DNA of 48,065 nucleotides from a virus. The position numbers and the translations under genes are program-made. The DNA lies in the IMG/VR virus record IMGVR_UViG_3300026130_000423, positions 1-48,065 of that record; one strand, 5' to 3'. Below the pieces are notes generated by a model. It ran no database searches. It was given only the letters and a program-made list of their open reading frames with translations, and had not been told where the DNA came from. Shown here in pieces: positions 1-8,038 of the stretch; the first letter of the stretch is position 1; each line of letters begins with the position of its first letter.

Positions 1-196
1 AAGTGCACTTAGAGCAATCATTGACGTAGCAAGTCAACGTGGAGCATTTAAAGCTAACGAGATGGCTACTGTCGGTGTTACTTACAACAAACTTGAAGCC
101 TTCCTTAATGCTGTAGCAGCACAACAACAGCAAGCTGAAGGTGCTACAACAGAAACAGACGTAGCAGCAGCGGAAGCAGTGGCAACAGGAGAATAA
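1..196 (+). CDS. 3' end of a small conserved phage protein (partial)
   Basis: The frame beginning at base 2 is open and ends at TAA 194-196, so the gene starts upstream of the window. The visible 64 residues include a helical stretch (RAIIDVASQRGAFKANE) followed by a Gln/Ala/Thr-rich acidic tail. The RxxIDxAxQRGAFxAxE pattern followed by a short helical segment resembles small conserved proteins I associate with T4-like marine phages, but no function is known to me. The stop lies one base before the next start (ATG 198), and the AGGAG of the next gene's ribosome binding site lies inside this gene's last codons, so the two are probably co-transcribed and translated together. Confidence 0.7.
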   Translation, partial: SALRAIIDVASQRGAFKANEMATVGVTYNKLEAFLNAVAAQQQQAEGATTETDVAAAEAVATGE

Positions 197-197
197 T

Positions 198-821
198 ATG
201 CCCGATCTAAAGCATGTTGGTAGACTTAATACTAACAATCGCAAATTGGTCGTAGCGTACAGGGTCATTCCTAATGACCCTGATCACTGCCTAGTAGTAC
301 ATCCAGAAACACTAGACAGCGATCAGCACGACACACTAATGAAGCTGGTAGAATCAAATACAGGCCAAACTGCATATGAACTTGCCGAAGCAATGATGCG
401 TACTCAGTTACCTGATGGTAGAAACATGTTAACTACGTTTCATACTCAAGGGAAACTAGTAAAACTGCCAACAACGTCAGTTGACTTAGTACCAAATAGC
501 CAAAGTTCTATTAATCTTCGCGAGCTAAACGAACTTGTTGCTCAGCAAAGAGGTGTTACTGTAAATGATCTAGCGTTAGGAGTAACTAGCGCCAAACAGA
601 AAGAAGCCACTGAGCAAGCTGATGTTGCAGAAAACGTAGTTGAAGAACCTGTAGCAGAAACAAGTGATATTCTTACAGACGAGCAACTAGCTGCAAAATA
701 TCGTAGCGATGCTGACCGTATGTACAAAGAAGCTAAACGCTTGCGCGAAATGGCCGAGGAACTAGTTCCTACTAAGAAGACTAGGAAAACTAAAACCAGT
801 GCAGAAAAACAAACTTCCTAA
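198..821 (+). CDS. conserved phage protein of unknown function
   Basis: This is a 207-residue soluble protein with an AGGAG ribosome binding site 7 bases before the ATG. The first 100 residues look like a folded domain (a VVAYRVIPNDP strand and then a helical TLMKLVESNTGQTAYELAEAM segment). The remainder is Glu/Ala/Lys-rich, predicted helical or disordered, and ends in a basic Lys/Thr tail. No signal peptide or membrane segment is visible. It is embedded between two other small phage-type proteins and overlaps the next gene by 23 bases. I do not recognise a catalytic motif. By position it may be a structural or assembly-associated protein, which is an inference only. Confidence 0.75.
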   Translation: MPDLKHVGRLNTNNRKLVVAYRVIPNDPDHCLVVHPETLDSDQHDTLMKLVESNTGQTAYELAEAMMRTQLPDGRNMLTTFHTQGKLVKLPTTSVDLVPNSQSSINLRELNELVAQQRGVTVNDLALGVTSAKQKEATEQADVAENVVEEPVAETSDILTDEQLAAKYRSDADRMYKEAKRLREMAEELVPTKKTRKTKTSAEKQTS

Positions 822-1113
822 AGAGGTCGTAGATAAATGGCCAGAAGTACTCGATGAAGTTGACGTAAATGTTATACCCATCGAGTACATTAAACAAGTA
901 GAAGTTACTTTTGACGATGATAATATTTGGTTAATTGATATTGATCCTGAAAAAGTTGACGAAGAAGCTGCTTATGCTCTAGAAGAAGAACTTGAATCTT
1001 TGTTTGCAGACTACGAGGATGTTATTACTAGTGTTAACTTTGTATTGGATATAGACCGTGTTAAAACAGATATAACCAAACGAACTAAACGCTTTCTTAA
1101 AAAGAAAAAGTAA
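799..1113 (+). CDS. small acidic conserved phage protein
   Basis: The protein has 104 residues and starts at GTG 799, overlapping the preceding gene by 23 bases in another frame. A KLPKEVVDKWPEVLDEVDVNV segment is followed by VTFDDDNIWLIDID, an acidic helix and a basic C-terminus (KRTKRFLKKKK). The pattern of KLPK...DKWPEV followed by a short beta-strand with W and DID resembles a small protein found near structural genes in T4-like cyanophages. The function is unknown. The GTG start is the only convenient initiation codon before the conserved LPKEV segment. The 54-base gap downstream holds a late promoter for the fibre gene. Confidence 0.7.
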   Translation: MQKNKLPKEVVDKWPEVLDEVDVNVIPIEYIKQVEVTFDDDNIWLIDIDPEKVDEEAAYALEEELESLFADYEDVITSVNFVLDIDRVKTDITKRTKRFLKKKK

Positions 1114-1128
1114 ATTAGTTAAAAAATA

Positions 1129-1136
1129 CATAAATA
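1129..1136 (+). promoter_or_regulatory. T4-like late promoter CATAAATA
   Basis: CATAAATA matches the T4-type late -10 box (TATAAATA, written NATAAATA for cyanophages) at seven of eight positions and lies 31 bases upstream of the fibre gene ATG. Transcription would start near 1142 and give a leader of about 26 bases that contains the AGGAG ribosome binding site at 1155-1159. This is the conventional late-gene arrangement, in contrast to the leaderless sites elsewhere in the window. Confidence 0.7.
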
Positions 1137-1167
1137 CTAGTAATAATTAATCCTAGGAGTTAAAAGT

Positions 1168-2712
1168 ATGTCTTTACGTTTAAGACGAGGAACTGATGCA
1201 GAAAGAGCAAGTATAGTATTCGCAGAAGGCGAAGTTGTATACACTACTGATACTAAATTAGTATACGTTGGTGACGGTGCTACACCAGGCGGTGTAAATC
1301 TAGTAGCAAATGCTTCGTCAGTTGCTCCCAATTCAATTACAATAGAAAAATTAGCAGTATCAGACGGCACTGCTGGTCAAGTACTAAGCACAGACGGTAA
1401 CGGAACATTATCATTTATTGATTCAATCGGTCTTAGTGCTAATAGCGTAGGAGTTAACGAACTAGACGTAACGCCTGGAACTGACGGACAAGTACTAGGT
1501 CTTAACTTACAAGGCGAGCTCGTTTTTGCTGATGTTGTAGTACCGGCTAAATCAGTTAGTGTCGAGCAAATCAATGCAAATCCAGGAAGTGAAGGTCAAG
1601 TGTTAAGCATAGACGCACAAGGCGGATTTGTTTTTGCTGATGTATTAGCAACAGTACCGGAAGATTCAGTCGGTGTTCTCGAACTTGAAGTGCAACCAGG
1701 GACAGCAGGACAAATACTAAGCATAGATGGATCTGGAAACTTAGCGTTTATTGATGCGCTTACGTCAGTACCGGATGACTCAATCGGGGTTGATCAAATT
1801 AATGCTAACCCAGGTCTTGAAGGAGACTTGTTAAGTATTGATGCACAAGGTGGATTAGTGTTTATAGATCCAATACTTGCAATACCTGACAACTCGATCG
1901 ACATTAGTAAACTTGATGTTGCAGATGGCACTCCTGGGCAAGTACTTACTACTGACGGATTTGGTGCGTTATCGTTTACTAGCATACCTGGTGTAAGCGG
2001 TAATATTAATGTTGATAATATTACAGCACTTAGCGTCACAGCTAGTTCATTTGATGGTGATTTAAAAGGTAGCGTGTTTGGCGATGATTCAAGTATAATC
2101 ATTGATTCTAATAATCGTACAGTATATGCAGATACATTGTTGTCATCTAGATCAGATGGTGATCTTACAAACCCTGTATATGTCGGTGATACAACCGCTC
2201 CATCAGGATTACGCATTTTCACAGACACTAATAACAGCATTATTATTCACGGGTTAGTTAATACCGGCGAGGCAGCAAATATTAGACAGTATTCCTCAAG
2301 AGGAACTTTTACACAGCCGCAAAGTGTACAAATAGGCGACCAACTTGCAGGCCAATTAGGATTAGCATGGAACGGAACGTCATATGATCCTTGCGGAGGA
2401 ATGGCTATATTTGCATCTGACATACAAGACAATGAAGTACATGGCGGCGCAGGTTTTGTTATTCCAAAACCTGGAACAGGCGCTACCCAATTTTGGGAAT
2501 ATGTATTTGATGCAACTGGTACATTTACTTCTAATACTGTTAAAGCTACATCAGATATGCAAATTCCGTCTTACGCTGACGCTGCTGCAAGAGATGCTGC
2601 AATTACAGCGCCTAGTACAGGATCAATGGTATTACTACTAGATAATGGTGCAGGCGATACTGTAACTACAATCTACGACGGAACATCATGGAGAAGTTTG
2701 GCCTGGGTTTAA
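1168..2712 (+). CDS. fibre-like structural protein with six internal repeats
   Basis: The 514-residue protein begins with a motif typical of the N-terminal attachment domain of phage fibre or tropism-determinant proteins (LRRGTDAERASIVFAEGE, then VYTTDTKLVYVGDG). Residues 53-271 hold six repeats of about 37 residues with a consensus of SVxVxxL-x-PGTxGQVLSIDxxGxLxFxD. A non-repeat region follows, and then a C-terminal segment of the YADAAARDAAI...YDGTSWRSLAW type, which is common in fibre tips. The gene has its own late promoter and an AGGAG site 8 bases before the ATG. Its stop overlaps the stop of the convergent radical SAM gene by 4 bases. I infer a host-contact or decoration fibre of the virion. 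Its repeats are a plausible target for the modifying enzymes downstream, though nothing in the sequence proves this. Confidence 0.85.
   Translation: MSLRLRRGTDAERASIVFAEGEVVYTTDTKLVYVGDGATPGGVNLVANASSVAPNSITIEKLAVSDGTAGQVLSTDGNGTLSFIDSIGLSANSVGVNELDVTPGTDGQVLGLNLQGELVFADVVVPAKSVSVEQINANPGSEGQVLSIDAQGGFVFADVLATVPEDSVGVLELEVQPGTAGQILSIDGSGNLAFIDALTSVPDDSIGVDQINANPGLEGDLLSIDAQGGLVFIDPILAIPDNSIDISKLDVADGTPGQVLTTDGFGALSFTSIPGVSGNINVDNITALSVTASSFDGDLKGSVFGDDSSIIIDSNNRTVYADTLLSSRSDGDLTNPVYVGDTTAPSGLRIFTDTNNSIIIHGLVNTGEAANIRQYSSRGTFTQPQSVQIGDQLAGQLGLAWNGTSYDPCGGMAIFASDIQDNEVHGGAGFVIPKPGTGATQFWEYVFDATGTFTSNTVKATSDMQIPSYADAAARDAAITAPSTGSMVLLLDNGAGDTVTTIYDGTSWRSLAWV
1324..1980 (+). repeat. six degenerate 37-residue coding repeats in the fibre gene
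   Basis: The unit SVGVxELxVxPGTxGQVLSxDGxGxLxFxD is repeated at residues of about 53, 92, 128, 165, 203 and 240. The copies differ at the nucleotide level, so they are old protein repeats rather than recent DNA duplications. The third and fifth units share VEQINANPG or VDQINANPG and SIDAQGG, so alternate copies resemble each other most. Confidence 0.8.
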
Positions 2713-4313
2713 TTACTTTGTAGTTTTTTAATTAAAACTTTAAAGTAATCTTCGGTTACAGACTTTAAGTATAGAGCAGGCTTATCGACCTGCTCTATTA
2801 GTTTTTCATACTCGTTATCGCTCATACTCATTGTTTTATTTCTATCTGATAGAATAGGATGAGGCAAACTTGCATTATATAAATTTCCTTTGTATGGAGG
2901 GTTATGTAACTTAGCTTCTGCTGCTAGTGCAACTTCTTCTGCTCGCTGGCTCGAATTTATGTCTGTTTCGTCATCTTTAGCCCATTCCCAAAACCTTTTA
3001 GGCTCTGGCATATAATACCCGTATTTAGGTGCATCTCTGTCAAAATCGCTCCTATATGTATACTTCATAACTTCACTATCGCTGTACGCAATACTTAAAG
3101 GGATTATCCATTTAATATCTATCGGGCAGTCAGGTTTTGATAACCAATCTGCTGTTTCCATAATCGACACAGAGTCTTCATGAGGCAATCCTACAATAAA
3201 CCCGGCTTGTATATTAACGTTATTTCCCCATATTTCTTTTGCTTTATATAAAGTTTCCTTTAATTTTTCCGGATCACTTCCTTTTCCTATGCGTTTTCCT
3301 GCATCGCGATTAAATGTTTCTATACCGAAATAACACTGTGCTAGTCCCATTTCTTTTAGCATCGGCAATTGCTCTGGGAACGCTGCTAGCAAATCTAAAC
3401 GCAAATAGCACCAAAACGATATTTTAAATGATAATCTTCGAGTAACATTTAAAAATAATTGCATCTTTGCTGTACTATCATTAAACGTGTCGTCGATTAT
3501 AAAATAACGAGTTGTGCCATATAGATCATAGTTGCGTTGTAATTCTTCGACAAGTACATCTTCTTCTTTAACGTAGTCATTGATATTTTTTTGACCAATT
3601 AAGGGGTAAGAGCAGAACTTGCATTTAAATCTGCATCCTCTGCCTACCTCCAAAGATAACGGCTCTTGTGGTTGTAATAGATCGTATTCTGTATATTGAG
3701 TTTGACTTAATTTAAAGTCCCAGACAGGAGCATTGGCTTTTTGATCGTGGTCAATAACTTTGTTCCATATGCGCTTTGGTGCTTTTCCACTTAAACTATC
3801 TAAAAAATCTATTACCATTGTTTCTGCAAATCCGACAAACATATAATCTATCATTTTCATGTCTAGATACATTCCGATTTTCGTTCCGCCTAAGCAAAGT
3901 TTAACATTAGAATTCTTCTGTTTAATATACCCAAACCATTTTTCTACATCGTTTTTTACAATAGCAGTTGACATTTTATCAGCAAATAAATCACTCTCTC
4001 CTGCTAAATGCTCGTCTACTCCTTCTTTTTCAATTTCTCTACCCGGATCGTGCATTCCTATTTCATCTCCGGCGCCAAGTAATGTGTACCTAAAAGGCAA
4101 CCAAGTTGCAGATATACCAACCATTAAAGTGTTGTCTCCTACTGCATGGTCCATTATTTCTTTAAAAATATCGTATGTTAATGCAGAAATAAAATCTATA
4201 ACAAGAACAGAGTACCCGTGTTCTCTCATGTGAGAAGCTAATCTATGTGCCCCGTAACCTCGGGTGCGTGTAGCAAACTCAGGAGTATCAGTAAACATTA
4301 TTACGTTAAACAT
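2709..4313 (-). CDS. radical SAM enzyme with N-terminal Rossmann-like domain (copy 1 of tandem pair)
   Basis: The protein has 534 residues. Residues 1-170 look like the Rossmann-type domain of cobalamin-dependent radical SAM proteins (TRGYGAHRLASHMREHGYSV, then GISATWLPFRY), but the DxHxxG motif that binds cobalamin from below is not seen. The radical SAM core starts at EVGRGCRFKCKFC with C227, C231 and C234 for the [4Fe-4S] cluster, then IDDTFNDS and IQAGFIVGLPHE. The C-terminal 130 residues match its neighbour only. The gene follows its paralogue at 4313-5926 with a TAATG one-base overlap, so the two are translationally coupled and may act as a pair. Substrate is unknown. Confidence 0.85.
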   Translation of the reverse strand: MFNVIMFTDTPEFATRTRGYGAHRLASHMREHGYSVLVIDFISALTYDIFKEIMDHAVGDNTLMVGISATWLPFRYTLLGAGDEIGMHDPGREIEKEGVDEHLAGESDLFADKMSTAIVKNDVEKWFGYIKQKNSNVKLCLGGTKIGMYLDMKMIDYMFVGFAETMVIDFLDSLSGKAPKRIWNKVIDHDQKANAPVWDFKLSQTQYTEYDLLQPQEPLSLEVGRGCRFKCKFCSYPLIGQKNINDYVKEEDVLVEELQRNYDLYGTTRYFIIDDTFNDSTAKMQLFLNVTRRLSFKISFWCYLRLDLLAAFPEQLPMLKEMGLAQCYFGIETFNRDAGKRIGKGSDPEKLKETLYKAKEIWGNNVNIQAGFIVGLPHEDSVSIMETADWLSKPDCPIDIKWIIPLSIAYSDSEVMKYTYRSDFDRDAPKYGYYMPEPKRFWEWAKDDETDINSSQRAEEVALAAEAKLHNPPYKGNLYNASLPHPILSDRNKTMSMSDNEYEKLIEQVDKPALYLKSVTEDYFKVLIKKLQSN

Positions 4314-5926
4314 TATTTTCCTTTTAACTTTTTAAATAGTTTATCAAAGTAGTCTCGATTAACTGTTTCGTAATATAATTCTGTGAAGTCTATCGTGTTC
4401 AATATGTTTTGGTATTCTTCTGCTGTCATATCGAGAGTTTTTTCTCTATCGCACAATCGAGCATCGTTAAACGAGCTTACATAAAAGTCTCCTTGACGCA
4501 GTCTTTGATAGGGTTTAAGTTCTGCTGTACTTTCTTCGGCTATTTGCGCTGCTTCATAAAAATTTTTAATGTCAGTGTCGTCGTCTTTTTCCCAATATAA
4601 TAAACTATCTAAATCATTGTTGTTTAATGGAAAATTATAACCAAATTTTTCATAGTTTTCGTCAAACCAGCTAGTAGGGAACCATTGATTTCGTTCTGTC
4701 TTTTTAACAATGTTTAATGGATAACAAGTCGATATATCCAAAGGACAGTCGTCGCGTTTTAACCAATCAACAGTACTTTGCCAAGAAGCTCTAGTTTCAT
4801 GAGGAAGTCCTATCATAAATCCACCTTCCATCCAAACACGATCTCCCCATACTTCTTTTGCTTTATATAGAGTATCTTTTCGCTTAGATGCTGGCATTCC
4901 TTTACCGATTGTTCTAGAACTTAGATCGTTAAAAGTTTCTAATCCAAAGAATGTTTCAGCTACACCTAGTTCTTTCATTAGTTCCATTTGTTCGGGCTTT
5001 GCAGCTAATAAGTCAACTCTTGTATAACACCAAAACTTAATTTTAAAAGGCAAATCGCGCATTACATTGTAGAGCATTTCTAACTTTTCTGTACTATCAT
5101 TAAAAGTATCATCTACAATAAAATATTTTGTAGTGCCCCATAATTCATAATTTTTTTGTAGCTCGTCTTTGATAACTTCAGGAAATTTTAAGTAATCATT
5201 AACATTCTTCTGTCCTATCAAAGGAAAATTACAAAAAGCACATTTAAATCTACATCCTCGACCTACTTCCAAATTAAGTGTTTCTTGTGGCTGTATAAAA
5301 TCCCAATCAGTGTACCGGGTTTGACTTTTTCTAAAATCCCAGGACGGATTATGAGCTTTACGGTCATAATCTATCATTGTATTAAATATTCTTCTTGGAC
5401 CTTTACCGCTCAGACTGTTTAAATAATCAATAGTCATAGTTTCGGCAATGCCGAAAATAAAATTATCTACGTGTGGTAAATCCATATAAAAGTCTGTTTT
5501 AGCTCCTCCTAACACAATCTTAACATTAGGATTAAGTGATTTAGGGTACAATAACCATTCGTCAACCTCGGCGTTTCCAAATTTTGCTACCATGTTTTCG
5601 GTGCGCCAATTATGCTTTTCTTCTTTATTACTGTTAAATTTGTTTTCTTCGCCTATATCGTGCCCAGGAATTTCGTTTGTATAACCTTCTTGATCAGGTA
5701 ATCGATACGGCAACCAAGTAGTCGAAAACCCTATCATTAGTGTCTCAGGACCAACAGAAAGGTTTAACAACTCTTTATACTTGTCAAAAGTAAGTGCTGA
5801 ACTAAAATCTACAACTAAACAAGTGTACCCGTTGGCTCGTATTTCCGAGGCAATTCTATGAACGCCGTAGCCACGAATTCTATGATGGGGATATGGTGCA
5901 TCGGTAAATAAGATAACTTGAAACAT
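4313..5926 (-). CDS. radical SAM enzyme with N-terminal Rossmann-like domain (copy 2 of tandem pair)
   Basis: This 537-residue paralogue of the 2709-4313 product has the same domain order. An N-terminal Rossmann-like region (IRGYGVHRIASEIRANGYTC) precedes the radical SAM core at LEVGRGCRFKCAFC (C225, C229, C232), then VDDTFNDSTEKLE and EGGFMIGLPHETR. The DxHxxG cobalamin motif is again missing, so cobalamin binding is uncertain although the architecture suggests it. It is the first gene of its operon. Its ATG lies 5 bases downstream of an ATTAAATA late-type box, which would give a leaderless mRNA. The two copies differ throughout their length, so the duplication is not recent. Confidence 0.85.
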   Translation of the reverse strand: MFQVILFTDAPYPHHRIRGYGVHRIASEIRANGYTCLVVDFSSALTFDKYKELLNLSVGPETLMIGFSTTWLPYRLPDQEGYTNEIPGHDIGEENKFNSNKEEKHNWRTENMVAKFGNAEVDEWLLYPKSLNPNVKIVLGGAKTDFYMDLPHVDNFIFGIAETMTIDYLNSLSGKGPRRIFNTMIDYDRKAHNPSWDFRKSQTRYTDWDFIQPQETLNLEVGRGCRFKCAFCNFPLIGQKNVNDYLKFPEVIKDELQKNYELWGTTKYFIVDDTFNDSTEKLEMLYNVMRDLPFKIKFWCYTRVDLLAAKPEQMELMKELGVAETFFGLETFNDLSSRTIGKGMPASKRKDTLYKAKEVWGDRVWMEGGFMIGLPHETRASWQSTVDWLKRDDCPLDISTCYPLNIVKKTERNQWFPTSWFDENYEKFGYNFPLNNNDLDSLLYWEKDDDTDIKNFYEAAQIAEESTAELKPYQRLRQGDFYVSSFNDARLCDREKTLDMTAEEYQNILNTIDFTELYYETVNRDYFDKLFKKLKGK

Positions 5927-5931
5927 GTGTA

Positions 5932-5948
5932 TATTTAATGAATAAGTT
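5932..5948. promoter_or_regulatory. 17-bp operon-head element, copy A (late-type promoter, minus strand)
   Basis: TATTTA-ATGAA-TAAGTT matches the elements at 9256, 21888 and 40628. On the minus strand ATTAAATA ends 5 bases before the ATG of the 5926 gene, so a T4-type late start (-13 to -6 box) would begin at or next to the A of the ATG. On the plus side the element contains the ATG of the 5938 gene, and no start codon lies at the mirrored +5 position, so only the minus-strand promoter is proposed here. Confidence 0.55.
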
Positions 5949-6642
5949 TAATAAAGTAATTGCTTTTGGCGATAGCCATGTAGCTGGATGCGAACTGTCG
6001 TCCGAATCAAGTCTTGACGATTACTTGTCAGGTAAGCTAACATTAGAAGAAGCAGACGCTCCAGGAAAAATGTTAGCGTTTCCTCAAAAGTTAGCAGACA
6101 AATTAAATTTACCATGCGAAAATTATGCATTAACTGGCGGAAGTAACGATAGAAGCTTACGAAAATTAATCGAAATGATAGATAGTAACTCTTTGGTTAT
6201 TTTTGGCTATACTAGTCCTGACCGTAAAGAGTTTTACTATCCAGACAAAGGTCTTTACTTAGGAAGAGATAACGACAATTTTATACAAGCAGGCATTCAA
6301 TGGACAGGAGCTATAGATATTGCTTCTAAAAAAAGTAATATGGTTCATCCGTTTAACAAGGTATTTTTAAAGACTATGCAACGGTCTTATGACAATGTTA
6401 AAGACATATATGTATGTGTAGACAGTATCTGTAAAGCACACAGAGCGCACGTATTGCATTTAAATATGACAGCTAACTCATATGACTTTACAGATACTAT
6501 AGACGGATACAGCAGCTATTTAAGCTGGTGTAAGGATCAAAACTTTAAGCAGTTACCGTTCCTTCATTACGGCATTGATGCTCATACAAAACTATCAGAG
6601 ATTTTATATGACAAAATTTTGGGGCTATCATCTAATTCTTGA
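5938..6642 (+). CDS. SGNH/GDSL-like hydrolase
   Basis: The protein has 234 residues. The SGNH block I motif is at the N-terminus (VIAFGDSHVAG, with Ser13 as nucleophile). A GGSNDRS segment follows, in the position of the Gly/Asn blocks, then IFGYTSPDRKEF, and a C-terminal DAHTKLSEIL resembles the DxxH block V. No signal peptide is present, so it should act in the host cytoplasm or on the virion rather than being exported by Sec. SGNH enzymes commonly remove or transfer O-acyl groups on sugars. The ATG lies inside the shared operon-head element. It overlaps the SpeD-like gene by 35 bases. Related SGNH-like proteins lie at 34414 and 35334. Confidence 0.65.
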   Translation: MNKFNKVIAFGDSHVAGCELSSESSLDDYLSGKLTLEEADAPGKMLAFPQKLADKLNLPCENYALTGGSNDRSLRKLIEMIDSNSLVIFGYTSPDRKEFYYPDKGLYLGRDNDNFIQAGIQWTGAIDIASKKSNMVHPFNKVFLKTMQRSYDNVKDIYVCVDSICKAHRAHVLHLNMTANSYDFTDTIDGYSSYLSWCKDQNFKQLPFLHYGIDAHTKLSEILYDKILGLSSNS

Positions 6643-6967
6643 TTGTGCAAATTGTAGCAATATTACAGATAAAGACCATATTAAAAAGTTTGTTTTAGAT
6701 ACCATTGACTCTATCGATATGGTTGCACACGGAGATATGCAAATAGAGTATCTATTAGACGGAACTGATAATGAAGGATACAGTGTGCTACAAATGATTA
6801 CTACAAGTAACTTAACTGCTCATTTTGTAACTAAAAGCAACGAAGGATATATAGACGTGTTTAGCTGCAAACCTTTTGATAAAGAAATAGTTATTAGTAA
6901 AATAAATCAATACTTTTCGCCGTCGAATATAAACGAAACATTCTTAAGAAGACTTGCTAGACCTTAG
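6608..6967 (+). CDS. S-adenosylmethionine decarboxylase-like protein (SpeD family)
   Basis: Starting at ATG 6608 the protein has 119 residues and begins with the WGYHLILDC strand typical of the bacterial SpeD superfamily. In class 1B SpeD the cleaved serine (which becomes pyruvoyl), the processing histidine and the proton-donating cysteine have fixed spacing of S, +5 and +20. Here Ser67, His72 and Cys87 (TSNLTAH ... DVFSC) keep that spacing. The usual Glu before the Ser is Thr, and the typical HTWPE sequence is replaced by HFVTKSNE. It could therefore self-process and decarboxylate AdoMet for polyamine synthesis, or be a divergent family member with another role. Upstream in-frame starts exist, but this one places the family's WGYH at the N-terminus. 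Confidence 0.7.
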   Translation: MTKFWGYHLILDCANCSNITDKDHIKKFVLDTIDSIDMVAHGDMQIEYLLDGTDNEGYSVLQMITTSNLTAHFVTKSNEGYIDVFSCKPFDKEIVISKINQYFSPSNINETFLRRLARP

Positions 6968-8038
6968 AGCATCTCTTGATACAAAAGTATATTCTAACGG
7001 AACAGTATCGATTAATGTTTTATTTTCATTAATAGCTGCATCTCTCAGCATTACTTGATGTAAAAAGTTTGTTATTGGTTTTCCAGGAACAAAATCGCAC
7101 CATGGACCGCATTTTAGTTCTTCCATGTCGATTGTTTTAGGATCACTCCATTGTATAATTCGATGTGTTATTCCGTTAATATTAACCATGTAATGATAGA
7201 TGTTATCATCTCCTGGAATTTTTTCCCAAGACCAACCTTGTTTATCAACAATGGCTTTAATTTCGTTAACATTATCGCTTAAAAATACTCTCGGCTCGTC
7301 TGGATTTCTCCCAATATCACTTCCTGCTCTAATTCTATATTGTATTGCAGAATCTCCCAATTCTTGTATTTCATTTAGAATAAAGGGCAAATGATCGTAG
7401 CTTTCAATAGTATATCCGATATAATAAATTATTAAACCTACTTCTTTACAATTTTTAATACCTTCCAATTGTTTACGATGCACAACCTCGCCTTGATATG
7501 AAGGATGATTCAACCCTATCATAACAGCTCTACAACCTGCGTTATAAATTTCTTCTACAAAAGATTTGTTACTAAACTTTACACCGTTTGTAAGAATAGT
7601 TATATCCTGATGGGTGCGATCATTATCTAATTGATATTGTTTTATTTTTTTAATTAATTCTGGAAGATCTTTTCTAACCGTAGGTTCTGCACCTGCTAAA
7701 ATAACTCCGCCTGCGTCTTTAGGCCAAGATTGTATTTGTGAAAATATCAAATCAATAGGTTTATCAGTAGACTTGTTTTCTGGTTCATGATAGCAGTGTG
7801 GGCAATTTAAGTTACACCTGTCAGTAACTTCTATCATAATACTATTAGGAATATCATACGCATGTACATTGTAATTTAGACTATTATAAAACTCAGAATC
7901 ACGTTCTATCATGTACTCAAAAGTTCCGTGCTGAAGGCAAGTTTTGTTCATCCAAATGCTGCCGTCTCTTTCAAAAACGTTTGCAGTAACATGCCGATAA
8001 CATATTTCGCATAAACTTATTGTATTTTTTATTTCCAT
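6944..8038 (-). CDS. radical SAM enzyme with N-terminal Cys motif (Tes/MJ0619-like)
   Basis: This 364-residue protein begins with a zinc-like or cluster-like N-terminal motif (C10, C13 and C34 followed by QHG), as in the MJ0619/tetraether-synthase-like branch of radical SAM enzymes. The radical SAM cluster motif CNLNCPHC follows (C75, C79, C82), then ILAGAEPTVRKDL in the GGEP position and ILTNG. Here GGEP has become AGAEP, which is also found in that branch. It is somewhat shorter than characterised members of the branch. Its 3' end overlaps the convergent SpeD-like gene by 24 bases, and its start overlaps the GNAT-like gene by 10 bases. Carbon-carbon bond formation on a lipid or similar substrate is possible by family but unproven. 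Confidence 0.8.
   Translation of the reverse strand: MEIKNTISLCEICYRHVTANVFERDGSIWMNKTCLQHGTFEYMIERDSEFYNSLNYNVHAYDIPNSIMIEVTDRCNLNCPHCYHEPENKSTDKPIDLIFSQIQSWPKDAGGVILAGAEPTVRKDLPELIKKIKQYQLDNDRTHQDITILTNGVKFSNKSFVEEIYNAGCRAVMIGLNHPSYQGEVVHRKQLEGIKNCKEVGLIIYYIGYTIESYDHLPFILNEIQELGDSAIQYRIRAGSDIGRNPDEPRVFLSDNVNEIKAIVDKQGWSWEKIPGDDNIYHYMVNINGITHRIIQWSDPKTIDMEELKCGPWCDFVPGKPITNFLHQVMLRDAAINENKTLIDTVPLEYTFVSRDALRSSKSS

Noticed and set aside
1114-1167. A terminator or small RNA in the gap before the fibre gene
   Set aside because: No stable GC stem is present; the gap is explained by the late box and the ribosome binding site.
1377-2240. Long minus-strand open frames across the fibre gene
   Set aside because: They mirror the Gly/Asp/Ser-rich repeats on the other strand and have low-complexity Ser/Leu/Pro sequence without family features.
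6575-6607. Upstream extension of the SpeD-like gene
   Set aside because: The added residues overlap the SGNH gene further and lie before the family's natural N-terminal WGYH strand; the ATG at 6608 fits better.
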